A DNA stretch of 64,000 nt. It comes from an uncultured Oscillospiraceae bacterium (GTDB taxonomy: Bacteria > Bacillota > Clostridia > Oscillospirales > Oscillospiraceae). Each line of letters begins with the position of its first letter. Position 1 is the stretch's first letter. Shown here piece by piece: positions 17,078-26,830 of the stretch. The position numbers and the translations under genes are program-made. The notes under the pieces were generated by a model, which was not told the DNA's origin, searched no databases, and saw only the letters and a program-made list of their open reading frames with translations. The stretch covers positions 1 to 64,000 of the forward strand of contig CANQTO010000002.1 in assembly GCA_947626785.1 (NCBI GenBank), read 5' to 3'.

Positions 17078-19474
17078 TCAGAGTTCTAAGATCTCCCCGC
17101 TGAGGGGGGCCGCCGTGCCCCGGACAACACCCTTCCCGGCGGCGGCGCAGTTGGCCTCAAAGGGCAGCGCCTGTTCCGAGCGGTTGAGCACCGTCAGGGT
17201 CGCCCCGTCCTCAGCCGGCAGGCCGAACACGTCCTTCCCGCCCCGGATATACCGCAGGATCAGTAGGACCTCCGAGGAGGCCGCCATAAACACCGCCTCG
17301 CCGGTAGAGAGGGCGGGCACGGCGTTTCGCAGGGCGGCCAGCTCCGCGTAGCGGTCGTGGAGGGAGGCGGCCTCCGGGTCCTCCCGGAAGGGTCCACGGC
17401 AGAAGGGGTCGCCCACGCCGGTCATGCCCTGCTCGTCCCCGTAGTAGATGCTGGGGACGCCCGGCAGGCTGAATTGCAGCGCCGCCGCCAGCTTCTCCCG
17501 CTCCAGGGCCTTGTCCAGGTCCTCCCGGCTGATCTTCACCGCCAGCTGCTCCTCCCGGGACTTGCCCCGCAGGTACACGGGGGTGGCCAGGGCGGTGCGC
17601 AGCCGGTCGGTGTCGTGGGAGCCGAAGAGGTTCATCAGGGAGTAGTACAGGGGCTGGGGGTAGTTCATCTGCTGGGAGATGAGCAGGTCCCGCAGGCCGT
17701 AGGCGTCCCGGCGGCCGTGGATAAAGTCCAGCAGCCCGTCCCGGATAGGATAGTTCATCACGCTGTCCAGGGACCAGCCCAGGGCGTAGTTCCGCCTGCC
17801 CTCCATGCCGGTCTTGATCACCGGGTCCTCCCAGACCTCGCCTAAGATCAGCGCGTCGGGCTTCTCCTCCCGGGCGGCCTGACGGATCAGGGCCAGCACG
17901 TCGTCCGGCAGCTCGTCCGCCACGTCCAGCCGCCAGCCGGCGGCTCCCTGGCGCAGCCAGTATTTGACCACGCTGTCCGGGCCGGTGACCACGAAGTCCT
18001 GCCACTGCCTGTTGCGCTCATCCACCTCCGGCAGGTCCTGAAAGCCCCACCAGCACTTATATTTGTCCGGGAAGCGGTCGAACTGATACCAGGGGTAGTA
18101 TTTAGACCGGGTCCCCTGGCAGGCGCCCTTCCCGGGATAGTTTCCGTAGCGGTTGAAATAGCGGCTGTCCGCCCCCGTGTGGGAGAACACGCCGTCTAAG
18201 ATCACCCGAATGCCCAGCCTCTCCGCCTTCCGGCAGAGGGCCGTCAGGTCCCGGTTGGTCCCCAGGATGGGGTCCACCTTCCGGTAATCCGAGGCGTCGT
18301 AGCGGTGGTTGGAGCGGGCCTCCACGATGGGATTCAAATACAGGCAGCTGACGCCCAGCTTCTTGAGATAGGGCAGCTTCTCCGCAATGCCCTTCAGGGT
18401 GCCGCCGTAGAAGTCGTCCGGGCTGTAGGCCGCCTCGAAGGGCCGGGGCTTGCTGCGCACGGGCTCGGCCAGGCTTCGATGGAGCTCCGGGGTCTGCCCC
18501 AGCTGCCGGTGGTACTCGATGCCCCTCTCCGCCGTGCCGTCCTGAGAGAAGGCAAAGCGGTCGGGGAAGATCTGATACATCACGCTCCGGCGGAACCAGG
18601 CCGGGGTCTCGAAGTCCTCCCTGTACACCGTCAGCCTAAAGCCGTTGGCCCGGGAGTTGTAGATCCGGCCGATAAAGCCGCTGTCGTCGGCGCAGAGCCA
18701 GCAGCGGCCCTCGCCGTACTCGATCTCAAAGCAGAACCAGAGGGCGATGGGCTTCTCCGGGGCCCGGAAGCTGACGGAGAAGCGATCCCCCTCCCGCTCC
18801 ATGGGCAGGCGCAGATCCAGCCCGTCCCCGTAGAGCAGCAGCTCGGCCCCGGCGGCCTCCCCGCTGAGGAGGCGGAAGCTGAGCCGGACCGTCTCTCCGC
18901 AGCGCAGGGCCCCGGCGGGGGCCCGGTACTCCTCCTGCCGGGAGTCGTAGGCGGCGGCCAGGGTCCGCTGGCGCATCATGCGCATGATGCTGATCACGTG
19001 CCCCGTCCGGGGCTGGAGAGGGAACATCTGGTCCATCTCGACGCTGCCCGCCGTCAGATCGGCGCAGCAGAAGGCCGCGGTCCGGAAGGCCGCGTCCACG
19101 GACCAGCCCTCCTCGTCCATCATCGCCCGCATCAGCTCCGGCGCCACCAGGGGGTTGCCCCGGCTGAAGAAGAACTCCCCCAGCCGGTCCATGCTCAGGC
19201 CCCGGCGATGGCAGTCCCGCCGGGCGGCCCAGACGGTGGCGGCCGCCTGAAAGTACTGCCAGGTCAGCTCCGGGCAGTCCCGGGAATCCAGCAGCTCGCG
19301 CAGCTCCTCGTCCCCGCCCACGGCCCGCCAGAGCCCGGCGCTGAACTCCGCCTCCACCCATTTCCGCTCCGAGTAGTCGATAGACAGGGTGTAGTTCTCC
19401 GACCAGCGCTCCTGATAGGTCCCTCCGAAATAGACCCGGCAGATATCCCGCTCTTCTATTTTTACAGCATGCAT
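17078..19474 (-). CDS. glycoside hydrolase family 13 enzyme with a novel N-terminal extension
   Basis: 798 residues. The GH13 catalytic barrel spans about residues 290-740: MYQIFPDRF; LDGVFSHTG (region II); GWRLDVADE with the nucleophile Asp; ILGEVWED with the acid/base Glu; and LFGSHDTDR with the transition-state Asp. This is the neopullulanase/maltogenic-amylase type that cleaves alpha-1,4 (and some alpha-1,6) glucans. Residues 180-270 look like a beta-sandwich carbohydrate-binding domain. Residues 1-170 do not match a domain I can name. The start codon overlaps the end of glgA by 13 bases. Presumably it trims glycogen or malto-oligosaccharides. Confidence 0.85.
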   Translation of the reverse strand: MHAVKIEERDICRVYFGGTYQERWSENYTLSIDYSERKWVEAEFSAGLWRAVGGDEELRELLDSRDCPELTWQYFQAAATVWAARRDCHRRGLSMDRLGEFFFSRGNPLVAPELMRAMMDEEGWSVDAAFRTAAFCCADLTAGSVEMDQMFPLQPRTGHVISIMRMMRQRTLAAAYDSRQEEYRAPAGALRCGETVRLSFRLLSGEAAGAELLLYGDGLDLRLPMEREGDRFSVSFRAPEKPIALWFCFEIEYGEGRCWLCADDSGFIGRIYNSRANGFRLTVYREDFETPAWFRRSVMYQIFPDRFAFSQDGTAERGIEYHRQLGQTPELHRSLAEPVRSKPRPFEAAYSPDDFYGGTLKGIAEKLPYLKKLGVSCLYLNPIVEARSNHRYDASDYRKVDPILGTNRDLTALCRKAERLGIRVILDGVFSHTGADSRYFNRYGNYPGKGACQGTRSKYYPWYQFDRFPDKYKCWWGFQDLPEVDERNRQWQDFVVTGPDSVVKYWLRQGAAGWRLDVADELPDDVLALIRQAAREEKPDALILGEVWEDPVIKTGMEGRRNYALGWSLDSVMNYPIRDGLLDFIHGRRDAYGLRDLLISQQMNYPQPLYYSLMNLFGSHDTDRLRTALATPVYLRGKSREEQLAVKISREDLDKALEREKLAAALQFSLPGVPSIYYGDEQGMTGVGDPFCRGPFREDPEAASLHDRYAELAALRNAVPALSTGEAVFMAASSEVLLILRYIRGGKDVFGLPAEDGATLTVLNRSEQALPFEANCAAAGKGVVRGTAAPLSGEILEL

Positions 19475-20940
19475 AGATACAGTCTGGCGTACTCCTGAGC
19501 GGAAAGCTCAAATCCGAAGTCCTTTCCCATGGCGCTGCCGATGAGCCCGGCCATGACCTCCGGCTCCCGGTAGCAGCCCAGGGCCTTGCGCACGGCGTCC
19601 CGCAGCTCCCAGGCGTCGTAATTGGCAAAGGAGAAGCCGTCCCCCTCGCCGGTGAACTGGTTGTAGGGCTGCACCGTATCCTTAAGGCCGCCGGTCTCCC
19701 GGACGATGGGCACGGAGCCGTAGCGCATGGCGATCATCTGGCTCAGGCCGCAGGGCTCGAAACGGGAGGGCATCAGGAAGAAGTCACTGCCCGCGTAGAT
19801 CAGGTGGGCGGTCTCCTCGCTGTAGCCGATGTAGGAGCAGAGCCGGCCCTTGTAGCGGTACTCCGCCGCCCGCATGAAGTTTTCAAAGCGGGCGTCGCCG
19901 GTGCCCAGGAGCACGAACTGCATATCCTCGCTGCCCATCAGGCTGTCCAGAATGGCGGTGACCAGGTCGAAGCCCTTCTGCTCGGTCATACGGGTGACCA
20001 TGGCGAAGAGGGGCACGTCCGGCCGCTGCTCCAGGCCCATCTTCTCCTGGAGCGCCGCCTTGCAGACGGCTTTCCCTTTCAGGCGGCCCTTGCTGTACTT
20101 GGCGGGCAGCAGGGGGTCCGCGTTGGGGTTGAAGACCGTCTTGTCGATGCCGTTGATGATGCCGGACAGGTCGGCGGACCGGTAGGCCAGCACCCCGTCC
20201 AGGCCCTCGGAATAGGCCGGGGTCAGTATCTCCCGGGCATAGCTGGGGCTGACGGTGTTGATCTTGTCGGCGAAGATGCAGCCGGCCTTGAGGAAGTTGG
20301 GGTTGTCGTTCAGGTTCAGGCACTCATGGGTGAAATACCGGTCGTCGATGCCCAGCAGATCCTTGACAAAGTGGTAGCCGTAGATACCCTGGAAAGCGAT
20401 GTTGTGGATGGTGAGGAGGAATTTCAGCCGCTCCTGCATGCCGCCGGGGTACTGGGTCTTGGCCAGCATGGGGATCATGGCGGTGTGCCAGTCGTTGCAG
20501 TGGACCACCTGGGGCTCAAAGTCCAGGTTGGGGATGGCGTCCAGCACGGCCCGTGTGAAGAAGCAGTACTGCTCCCCTTCCGCCTCGCCGCCCAGGTAGA
20601 TCTTGCCGCCGAAATAGCGCTCGTTGTCCACCAGGTAAATGGTGACGCCGTCCAGCACCAGCTTCTCGATGCCCACGTACTCCCGGCGCCAGCCCATCTG
20701 CACATAGAAGTAGAACATGTGCTCCACCTGGGCGGCGTACTTGTCCTTGATGACCCGGTGGTAGGGGGTGATGACCCGGGCATCGATGCCCAGCTCCGCC
20801 AGGGCCTTGGGCAGGGCCCCGGCCACGTCGGCCAGGCCCCCGGTCTTGGACAGGGGAGAGCACTCCGCCGCCGCCAGCAGCACCGCGGGGAGCTTTTCCA
20901 GCCCCTTGGCTTTCAGGGTCTCCTTGAATTCCTTTTTCAT
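19462..20940 (-). CDS. glgA: glycogen synthase (ADP-glucose type)
   Basis: 492 residues from ATG 20940; the ribosome site AAAGGAGAAGG lies directly before it, while an in-frame ATG at 20967 abuts the glgB stop. The GT5 signature KTGGLADVAGALP binds ADP-glucose (near residue 32). The C-terminal half has LMPSRFEPCGLSQMIAMRYG with the catalytic Glu. It extends alpha-1,4-glucan chains in the cytoplasm. Operon order is glgB-glgA-GH13-GtrII. No glgC or glgD lies in the window. Confidence 0.95.
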   Translation of the reverse strand: MKKEFKETLKAKGLEKLPAVLLAAAECSPLSKTGGLADVAGALPKALAELGIDARVITPYHRVIKDKYAAQVEHMFYFYVQMGWRREYVGIEKLVLDGVTIYLVDNERYFGGKIYLGGEAEGEQYCFFTRAVLDAIPNLDFEPQVVHCNDWHTAMIPMLAKTQYPGGMQERLKFLLTIHNIAFQGIYGYHFVKDLLGIDDRYFTHECLNLNDNPNFLKAGCIFADKINTVSPSYAREILTPAYSEGLDGVLAYRSADLSGIINGIDKTVFNPNADPLLPAKYSKGRLKGKAVCKAALQEKMGLEQRPDVPLFAMVTRMTEQKGFDLVTAILDSLMGSEDMQFVLLGTGDARFENFMRAAEYRYKGRLCSYIGYSEETAHLIYAGSDFFLMPSRFEPCGLSQMIAMRYGSVPIVRETGGLKDTVQPYNQFTGEGDGFSFANYDAWELRDAVRKALGCYREPEVMAGLIGSAMGKDFGFELSAQEYARLYLCML

Positions 20941-20967
20941 TTCCTTCTCCTTTGCAAATATATCCAA

Positions 20968-22875
20968 TTATTTCTTTTTTCTCTCTTTGCGGGGCTTGAA
21001 GCGGAAGAACACCGCGGCCATGGCCGGCAGCCGGATCGCCGCCGAGCAGGGCAGATCCAGGAAGGGGGTCTTCCTGCTGTAGATGGCCCGGGGATTGGTG
21101 ACGCCGGCGCCGCCGAAGCGGGGCTCATCGCTGCTGAGGATCTCCTTCAGGGTCCCCGGGGCGGGCAGGCCGATGACGAAATCCTCATAGACCACCGGCG
21201 TGAAGTTGCAGGCGCAGACGATATAGCTGTCCTTGTCCGGGGCCATGCGCATAAAGGCGATGGAGCTGCGGGAGCTGTCGTCCACGTTCAGCCACTTAAA
21301 GCCGTCCCAGGACTTGTCGATCTCATACAGGGCCGGGGTGCCGGTATAGAGCCGGTTGAGCTCGGCGCAGAACTTATGTACCTCGTCGTGCCGGGGGTAC
21401 TGGAGCAAGAACCAGTCCAGCTCCCGGTGCCAGTCCCACTCGATGAACTGGGCGAATTCGCTTCCCATGAAGGTCAGCTTCTTCCCCGGGTGGGCGAACT
21501 GATAGCCGTACAGGGCCTTGACGGCCTTGAACTTCTCCTCGTAATCGCCCCACATCTTGTCCACCATGGACTTCTTTCCGTGGACCACCTCGTCGTGGGA
21601 GTAGGGCAGGATGAAGTTCTCGCTGAAGGCGTACATCATGGAGAAGGTCAGCTTGTTGTGGTTATAGCTGCGGAAATAGGAGTCCAGGGCCATGTAGTCC
21701 AGGGTGTCGTGCATGAAGCCCATGTCCCACTTGAAGCAGAAGCCCAGGCCCCCCTCATAGGGCGGCTGGGTGATCTTGGGGTAGGCGGTGGACTCCTCGG
21801 CGATGGTGATGGCGCCGGGGTAGCCGGTGAGCACGGCCGTGTTCAGCTTCTGGAGAAAGTCCACGGCCCCCAGGTTGGTGTCCCCGCCGAATTTGTTGGG
21901 GGTGTACTCCCCCGGCCGGCGGCCGTAGTTCAGGTACAGCATGGAGCTGACCGCGTCCACCCGGATGCCGTCGATGTGGAACTCCTCGAAGAACTTGCAG
22001 GCCGAGGAGATCAGAAAGCTCTGGACCTGCCCGCTCTCGTAGTCGAACACCAGGGTGCCCCACTCCGGGTGCTCGGCCATGCGCCGTTCCTTGCACTCGA
22101 ACTGGGGGCTGCCGTCGAACATGGCCAGGCCGTGCTCGTCCTTGGGGAAGTGGGCGGGGACCCAGTCCATGATGAGGCCGATCTCAGCCTGGTGCAGGGT
22201 GTCCACCAGGTACTTGAAGTCCTCCGGCGTGCCGTAGCGGGAGGTGGGGGCGTAATAGCCCGTCACCTGGTAGCCCCAGGAGCCGTCGTAGGGGTACTCC
22301 GTCACGGGCATCAGCTCCACGTGGGTGTAGCCCATGTCCTTACAGTAGGCCGCCAGGGCCTCGGCCAGGTTCCGGTAGTTGACGCCGCCCTCCAGGTGCT
22401 TCCAGGACCCGGCGTGGACCTCATAGATGCTCATGGGGCTGCTGAGGAAGTCCCGCTTGGCCCGCTTCTTCATGTAGTCCCTGTCGCCCCAGCGGTAGCG
22501 GACCCCGTCCCAGATGATGGAGGCGGTCTCCGCCCCGTTCTGGCTGAAGGCGGCGAAGGGGTCGGACTTCAGGACCCGGCGTCCGTCGGCCCCGTCCACG
22601 CAGAGCTTATAGCGCTGCCCCTGCTTGAGCCCCGGCACGAAGACGGCCCAGACGCCGCCCTCCAGCTTCTCCATGGGCAGAGCCTCCGGGTCCCAGCCGT
22701 TGAAGTCCCCCACCAGGCTCAGTCCCTTGGCGTTGGGGGCCCAGGCCAGGAAGCGGTGCTCCTTCAGCTGGGGCACATAGTGGCAGCCGAAGCAGAGCCA
22801 GGCCTTGCGGGCGTTGCCGGTATTGAACAGATAGATGTCGTCTTGCGGAATGTACTGAAGATGTTTCGCGTCCAT
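20968..22875 (-). CDS. glgB: 1,4-alpha-glucan branching enzyme
   Basis: 635 residues from ATG 22875 (AAAGGAGAGATTCCT upstream); upstream in-frame starts lack a ribosome site. An N-terminal CBM48 domain (residues 20-110) is followed by the GH13 barrel. Key segments are YEVHAGSW, GIRVDAVSSMLY with the nucleophile Asp, IAEEST with the acid/base Glu, and PYSHDEVVHGKKS. It makes alpha-1,6 branches in glycogen. First gene of the glycogen operon. Its last codons are a poly-Lys stretch. Confidence 0.95.
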   Translation of the reverse strand: MDAKHLQYIPQDDIYLFNTGNARKAWLCFGCHYVPQLKEHRFLAWAPNAKGLSLVGDFNGWDPEALPMEKLEGGVWAVFVPGLKQGQRYKLCVDGADGRRVLKSDPFAAFSQNGAETASIIWDGVRYRWGDRDYMKKRAKRDFLSSPMSIYEVHAGSWKHLEGGVNYRNLAEALAAYCKDMGYTHVELMPVTEYPYDGSWGYQVTGYYAPTSRYGTPEDFKYLVDTLHQAEIGLIMDWVPAHFPKDEHGLAMFDGSPQFECKERRMAEHPEWGTLVFDYESGQVQSFLISSACKFFEEFHIDGIRVDAVSSMLYLNYGRRPGEYTPNKFGGDTNLGAVDFLQKLNTAVLTGYPGAITIAEESTAYPKITQPPYEGGLGFCFKWDMGFMHDTLDYMALDSYFRSYNHNKLTFSMMYAFSENFILPYSHDEVVHGKKSMVDKMWGDYEEKFKAVKALYGYQFAHPGKKLTFMGSEFAQFIEWDWHRELDWFLLQYPRHDEVHKFCAELNRLYTGTPALYEIDKSWDGFKWLNVDDSSRSSIAFMRMAPDKDSYIVCACNFTPVVYEDFVIGLPAPGTLKEILSSDEPRFGGAGVTNPRAIYSRKTPFLDLPCSAAIRLPAMAAVFFRFKPRKERKKK

Positions 22876-22942
22876 AGGAATCTCTCCTTTGACTTGTCTT
22901 CGGTTTTTCCCGTTTGCGGGAAGCTGCTTATATGGCTTATCT

Positions 22943-22971
22943 ATTATACAGGGTTTTACCGTCAATTCCAA
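22943..22971 (-). promoter_or_regulatory. promoter of the glycogen operon
   Basis: On the minus strand TTGGAA and TATAAT are 17 bases apart, about 68 bases before the glgB start. A GTTTTTCCCGTTTGCGGGAAGC hairpin lies in the leader between promoter and gene (22908-22926). Confidence 0.75.
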
Positions 22972-23063
22972 GTATAATTTGAGAAAAAGATGGAAACAGA
23001 GCTTCATTAAAGCCCGATTCTATGTTATACTGCCGTTAAAGAACACAAATTTGCGAGGCGCGT

Positions 23064-23618
23064 ATGAAAAAGAGTACGAAAAAGCGGCTGCTCCGGGGCC
23101 TGATCGCCCTGGCGGTGCTGGCCCTGGCCATCCTGTCCCTCTCCGGCGGAAGGAAGAGAAGAACCGAAGCGGGCGCCCAGGACACGCCGGGCGGCGTTGT
23201 CTCCGCTCCGGCGGCCTCCCCGGAGGCGGAGCACTGGCACAGCTGGGAGCCCGTCTACGGCCAGGTGCACCGGGAGGCGGTGACGGAGAGCGTCTGGGTG
23301 CTGGACAAGGAGGCTTGGCTGGAGCCGAAAGAGGCCGCCAGGGCCCGCTGCGCCTGCCTCTGCGGCTTTACCGGCAGCTATGAGCAGGTCACGGAGCACA
23401 TCCGGCCCTATAAGGAGGCCTGGCAGGCGGACCCGAGCCTGGAGAACGAGACCGCCATGCAGAAGCACGCCTACGACACCTCCAAGGCCGAGGACTGGAT
23501 CGTCCACGAGGCGGAGGGCCACTGGGAGGAGCAGACCGTCCAGGAGGCCTACGACGGCAGCGGCGTGGTGGGCTACCGCTGCTCTGTCTGCGGCGCGGAG
23601 CGGCCGGCCGGGGCTTGA
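23064..23618 (+). CDS. exported or membrane-anchored protein with paired cysteine motifs
   Basis: 184 residues, not recognised. An N-terminal anchor (residues 12-27, AVLALAILSLSGG) is followed by a spacer and a His/Trp/Glu-rich domain. It has two Cys pairs, CACLCG near residue 98 and CSVCG near the C terminus, suggesting a zinc ribbon or disulfides. TATACT at 23026-23031 may be its -10. It lies divergent from the glycogen operon. Confidence 0.65.
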   Translation: MKKSTKKRLLRGLIALAVLALAILSLSGGRKRRTEAGAQDTPGGVVSAPAASPEAEHWHSWEPVYGQVHREAVTESVWVLDKEAWLEPKEAARARCACLCGFTGSYEQVTEHIRPYKEAWQADPSLENETAMQKHAYDTSKAEDWIVHEAEGHWEEQTVQEAYDGSGVVGYRCSVCGAERPAGA

Positions 23619-23669
23619 AAAAACGTCGAAAATCCTGTATAGTTGGGGGAAAAGAGGGGGAACGGAAAC

Positions 23670-24128
23670 ATGCTGTGGATCGAAGCGACAGAGCCCCTGG
23701 GAAGCAGCGCCTGGTGGCGGGAACTGGCCCGCTTTTTTCTGGCAAAGGAGCCGGGCGGGCGCTTTGAGCTTCACTGCTGGAGGGAAGAGAAGACGGAGCT
23801 GCAAAAGGCCCTGGCCTATGGCAGACAGCAGCACACGGACTGGGATTTCGGCGTGGTAGTTGCCGGCGAGATCACAGAGGACTTTGCCTCCTTCCTGCTG
23901 GCTCAGGTCCCGGAGGCGGGCGAAGAGCCCTATGAAAAGATGACGCCATTTTTTAATGTATCGCTGGGAGAGCGCTTTTTCAGCTCCCACTACGGCCGGG
24001 AATTGGCGCTCCGGCCTGAGAGCGAAGAGGAAAAAGCGGCGATCGGGGCGATCCTGGCCCCGGTCAGAGAGAAGCTGAGCCTCCTGGAAGAGGAGGAGCA
24101 GAACGGAGAAGATCCGTTTTCGCTGTGA
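23670..24128 (+). CDS. hypothetical cytoplasmic protein
   Basis: 152 residues from ATG 23670 (no strong ribosome site; AAAGAGGGGG 10-20 bases upstream). No signal, no membrane helix, acidic C terminus (LLEEEEQNGEDPFSL). I recognise no family. It precedes the KAP-like NTPase by 41 bases on the same strand and may be its partner, but nothing beyond position supports this. Confidence 0.6.
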   Translation: MLWIEATEPLGSSAWWRELARFFLAKEPGGRFELHCWREEKTELQKALAYGRQQHTDWDFGVVVAGEITEDFASFLLAQVPEAGEEPYEKMTPFFNVSLGERFFSSHYGRELALRPESEEEKAAIGAILAPVREKLSLLEEEEQNGEDPFSL

Positions 24129-24169
24129 CTATAGCTATATCATAATACATAAGAGTGGGGGAAACCTCT

Positions 24170-26815
24170 ATGAGATGTGTCAAATGTGGGAGAGAGCTGG
24201 ACCAAGGGGCGCTGTTCTGCCCCTTCTGCGGGGAGAAGGTCCCCTCCGGCGGGCAAGTGGACAACACGCCCCTCTACCAGTGCGAGGTCCGGGGCCTGCT
24301 CCGATCCGGGCAGCTGATCGTCTACCGGGACCGGACGGAGTTCGTGCTGAGCCGGGTGCAGAAGATGGTCCTGCCCTACGAGTCCCTGGTGTCCCTGAAA
24401 AAGGGGATGGACCGGATCAGCTTCATCATGGAGGACGCCCGGACAGAGTCCTGCACCGTGAACCGGAAGAACCTGCACGAGGCCTTCTATACCATCGAGC
24501 AGGCCAGCCGGCCCTATCTGGCCCGGCGGAAGGAGCGGCTGGCGGCCCAGGGCATCCGCTACTCCTTTCCCAGCAGCCCCTCCGGCCTGGGCGGCGTGCT
24601 CAGCAGCGGCCTGCTGAACATTCTGGACGACCGGGTAGAATACCTCTCCCCCGCCGGCAAGGGCGAGACCGTCTCCTATCAGGACGTGAAAGCGGCCCGC
24701 ATCTCTCAGGTGGGGGCTCTGGAGCTGGCCCTGTATGACGGGAGCCGGAAGGCCTACACCGTGGACAAGGAGCTTCGGGAGGAGCTGGCCGCCTTTCTCC
24801 AGGAGGCCCTGCGCCCCTTTATTGAGAAACGGAAGGCGGAGCTGCTGGCCCGGGGGATCTATTTCTCCTTCCTCAGCAGCCAGGGCTTCAGCAAGGGGAC
24901 TCTCGACGTCTACGACCGCCGGCTGGTCTTCACCGCCAAAGCCGGGCAGGAGGAGGCGACGGACTTTCAGGATATCCGGGCCTTTTCCGTCTCCGATGGG
25001 ACCTTGACGGTAGATCTGACAAACGCCGTCACCAGGACCTACACAGTGGATAAAGAATCTCAGGAGGAGCTGAGCGCCTTTCTGGACCAGGCCGTCTCCC
25101 CCTATATCGAGGACCGGACCAAGGGCTTTGATCTCTGCTTCGGGATGAACGAGCGGCTGGAGATCAACCAGGCGCGGGGCCTCTTCCACATTCTCCGCCA
25201 GGGCGGCCGGGAGATCACCCCCGCCTACAGCCTGGACGGGCTGCTGAGGGCCGAGGCGGTGGAGACGCAGCTCTCCCGGGACGCGGTCAGCACCTTTTTC
25301 GCCATCAACGGGAACACGGCCCCTCCCGGCCGGGAGGAGCGGTTCACGGCTCTGACGCTCCGGCTGACAGTCCGGACCGAAGAGGGCCAGGAAGAGCTGC
25401 CCGTCCGCTTCACCGGCATGACTGGCAGCGCCGGCAGATCCGGCCCCGCTTACGGGCGCTGCATGGAGGATCTGGAGCGTCTCTTCTCGTTTCTGGAAGA
25501 GCGTGTCCCCGCCTGCGAGCGCATCCTGCCCCCGCCTCCGGCGGAGGAGACGGCCCCGGAGGAAGCTCAAATTTCGGAGGCTGTGCCTGTGGAGACGGAG
25601 TCCGAGGAGGCGGACAGCGCCCCGGCCCCGGTTCCGGCAGACAGCGGCCCCTTCGGGGCGCTGATCGGCGGGATCTCGGATTTCGTGGAGCACTGCGCCA
25701 CGCCCATGACCGTGGCCATCCAGGGGGATTGGGAGAGCGGCAGCGGCGGCTTTCTGCACATGGTCTACCGGCAGCTGGGGGCCCGGGACCGGAGCAAGGT
25801 CTTCTGGCTCAGCACTTGGCAGTTCTCCCAGTTCGATCTGGGGGAGCAGCTGCCCTCGCTGCTGGCGGACAAGCTCATCGAGCTTCTGGGCGGCGGCGTC
25901 AACGAGGAGGCCAAGACCCGGGCCCGGGCGCTGGCCCAGGGGGTCATCGGCATCGCCTCCGGCCTGATCTCCCAGGGCACCTCCGACGGGCAGAAGCTGT
26001 CGGAGGCCCTGTTTCGGGACAATCTGGCGGGCTCTCTGGAGCAGAAGCGGAAGCTCTTCTCCGAGCTGGTGAGCCGCCGGGCAGGCGGCGGGAAGGTCAT
26101 CCTCTTTGTGGACGATCTGACCCGTCTTCCCCCCTCCAAGGTGGTGGGCCTGCTGGAGGCTCTGCGCAGCTTTTTTGACACGCCGGGCTGTATCTTCATG
26201 GCCTCCGTGGACCGGGAGACCGTGCTGCGGGGCAAGGAGGAGCTGAGCGGGCCGGACTACAGCGTGGAGAAGGGCAACGCCTATTTCGACCGGCTCTTCA
26301 AGACGGCCTTCCGGGTCCCCAAGGGCAGCATGAACGTGCGGCAGTATGTGCGGGACAATCTGGTCCGCACCGGCATCCCCACCGGCGACGAGGCCGAGAT
26401 CCTGCATTATGGGGAACTAGCCGGGCTCTCCGTGGGGGGCGACCCCAAGGCTCTGGAGCGGCTGTTCAACTCTCTCCTGCTGGTCAAGAGCCTGGCCGGG
26501 GAGGAGCTGTACGGTCTCCGGGAGGGCAGGCTCTCCCTGTTCGCGCTGCTGTGCATGCAGAGCAGCTTCCCCGGGGCCTACCGCTGCCTGGTCCGGAGAA
26601 AGGACCGGATCGCGCCGGAGCTGATCCTCTCCCTGACCGGGGCCTCGCCCCTGGAGGAGGAGGCGGGCCTTACCGAGGAGGAGAGGCAGCGCTTCCGGGC
26701 CTTTGCCGGGGAGCTCTGCGCCGCCCTCGACGCGGACGGGACCGGCTGCCTGACCCAGGCCGAGTGCGCCGCCTTCGCCAAAGCCCTGGCCGTTTCGGCC
26801 ATCACTTCCATGTAA
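24170..26815 (+). CDS. zinc-ribbon, bPH-repeat and KAP-like NTPase protein with EF-hand
   Basis: 881 residues from ATG 24170. Residues 1-25 form a zinc ribbon (CVKCG/CPFCG). Residues 40-330 hold at least three repeats of a PH-like domain, each ending in a pattern like YTVDKE...EELAAFL...ALRPFIE. After an acidic linker (470-500) comes a KAP/P-loop-like domain. The Walker B (VILFVDDLTRLPPSKV) is intact, but the Walker A position reads GDWESGSGGF, where the family normally has GxWGSGKS, so the lysine is missing. A single EF-hand loop (DADGTGCLTQAE) lies near the C terminus. KAP NTPases act at membranes; this one may bind rather than hydrolyse nucleotide. Confidence 0.75.
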   Translation: MRCVKCGRELDQGALFCPFCGEKVPSGGQVDNTPLYQCEVRGLLRSGQLIVYRDRTEFVLSRVQKMVLPYESLVSLKKGMDRISFIMEDARTESCTVNRKNLHEAFYTIEQASRPYLARRKERLAAQGIRYSFPSSPSGLGGVLSSGLLNILDDRVEYLSPAGKGETVSYQDVKAARISQVGALELALYDGSRKAYTVDKELREELAAFLQEALRPFIEKRKAELLARGIYFSFLSSQGFSKGTLDVYDRRLVFTAKAGQEEATDFQDIRAFSVSDGTLTVDLTNAVTRTYTVDKESQEELSAFLDQAVSPYIEDRTKGFDLCFGMNERLEINQARGLFHILRQGGREITPAYSLDGLLRAEAVETQLSRDAVSTFFAINGNTAPPGREERFTALTLRLTVRTEEGQEELPVRFTGMTGSAGRSGPAYGRCMEDLERLFSFLEERVPACERILPPPPAEETAPEEAQISEAVPVETESEEADSAPAPVPADSGPFGALIGGISDFVEHCATPMTVAIQGDWESGSGGFLHMVYRQLGARDRSKVFWLSTWQFSQFDLGEQLPSLLADKLIELLGGGVNEEAKTRARALAQGVIGIASGLISQGTSDGQKLSEALFRDNLAGSLEQKRKLFSELVSRRAGGGKVILFVDDLTRLPPSKVVGLLEALRSFFDTPGCIFMASVDRETVLRGKEELSGPDYSVEKGNAYFDRLFKTAFRVPKGSMNVRQYVRDNLVRTGIPTGDEAEILHYGELAGLSVGGDPKALERLFNSLLLVKSLAGEELYGLREGRLSLFALLCMQSSFPGAYRCLVRRKDRIAPELILSLTGASPLEEEAGLTEEERQRFRAFAGELCAALDADGTGCLTQAECAAFAKALAVSAITSM

Positions 26816-26830
26816 AGGAGGCGCAGTCTG

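Noticed and set aside
19804..22977. Very long open frame opposite glgA and glgB
   Set aside because: High-G+C codon bias on the coding strand opens the complementary frame. The glycogen proteins match their families along the full length, and the antisense text is Val/Leu/Gly/His-rich without motifs.
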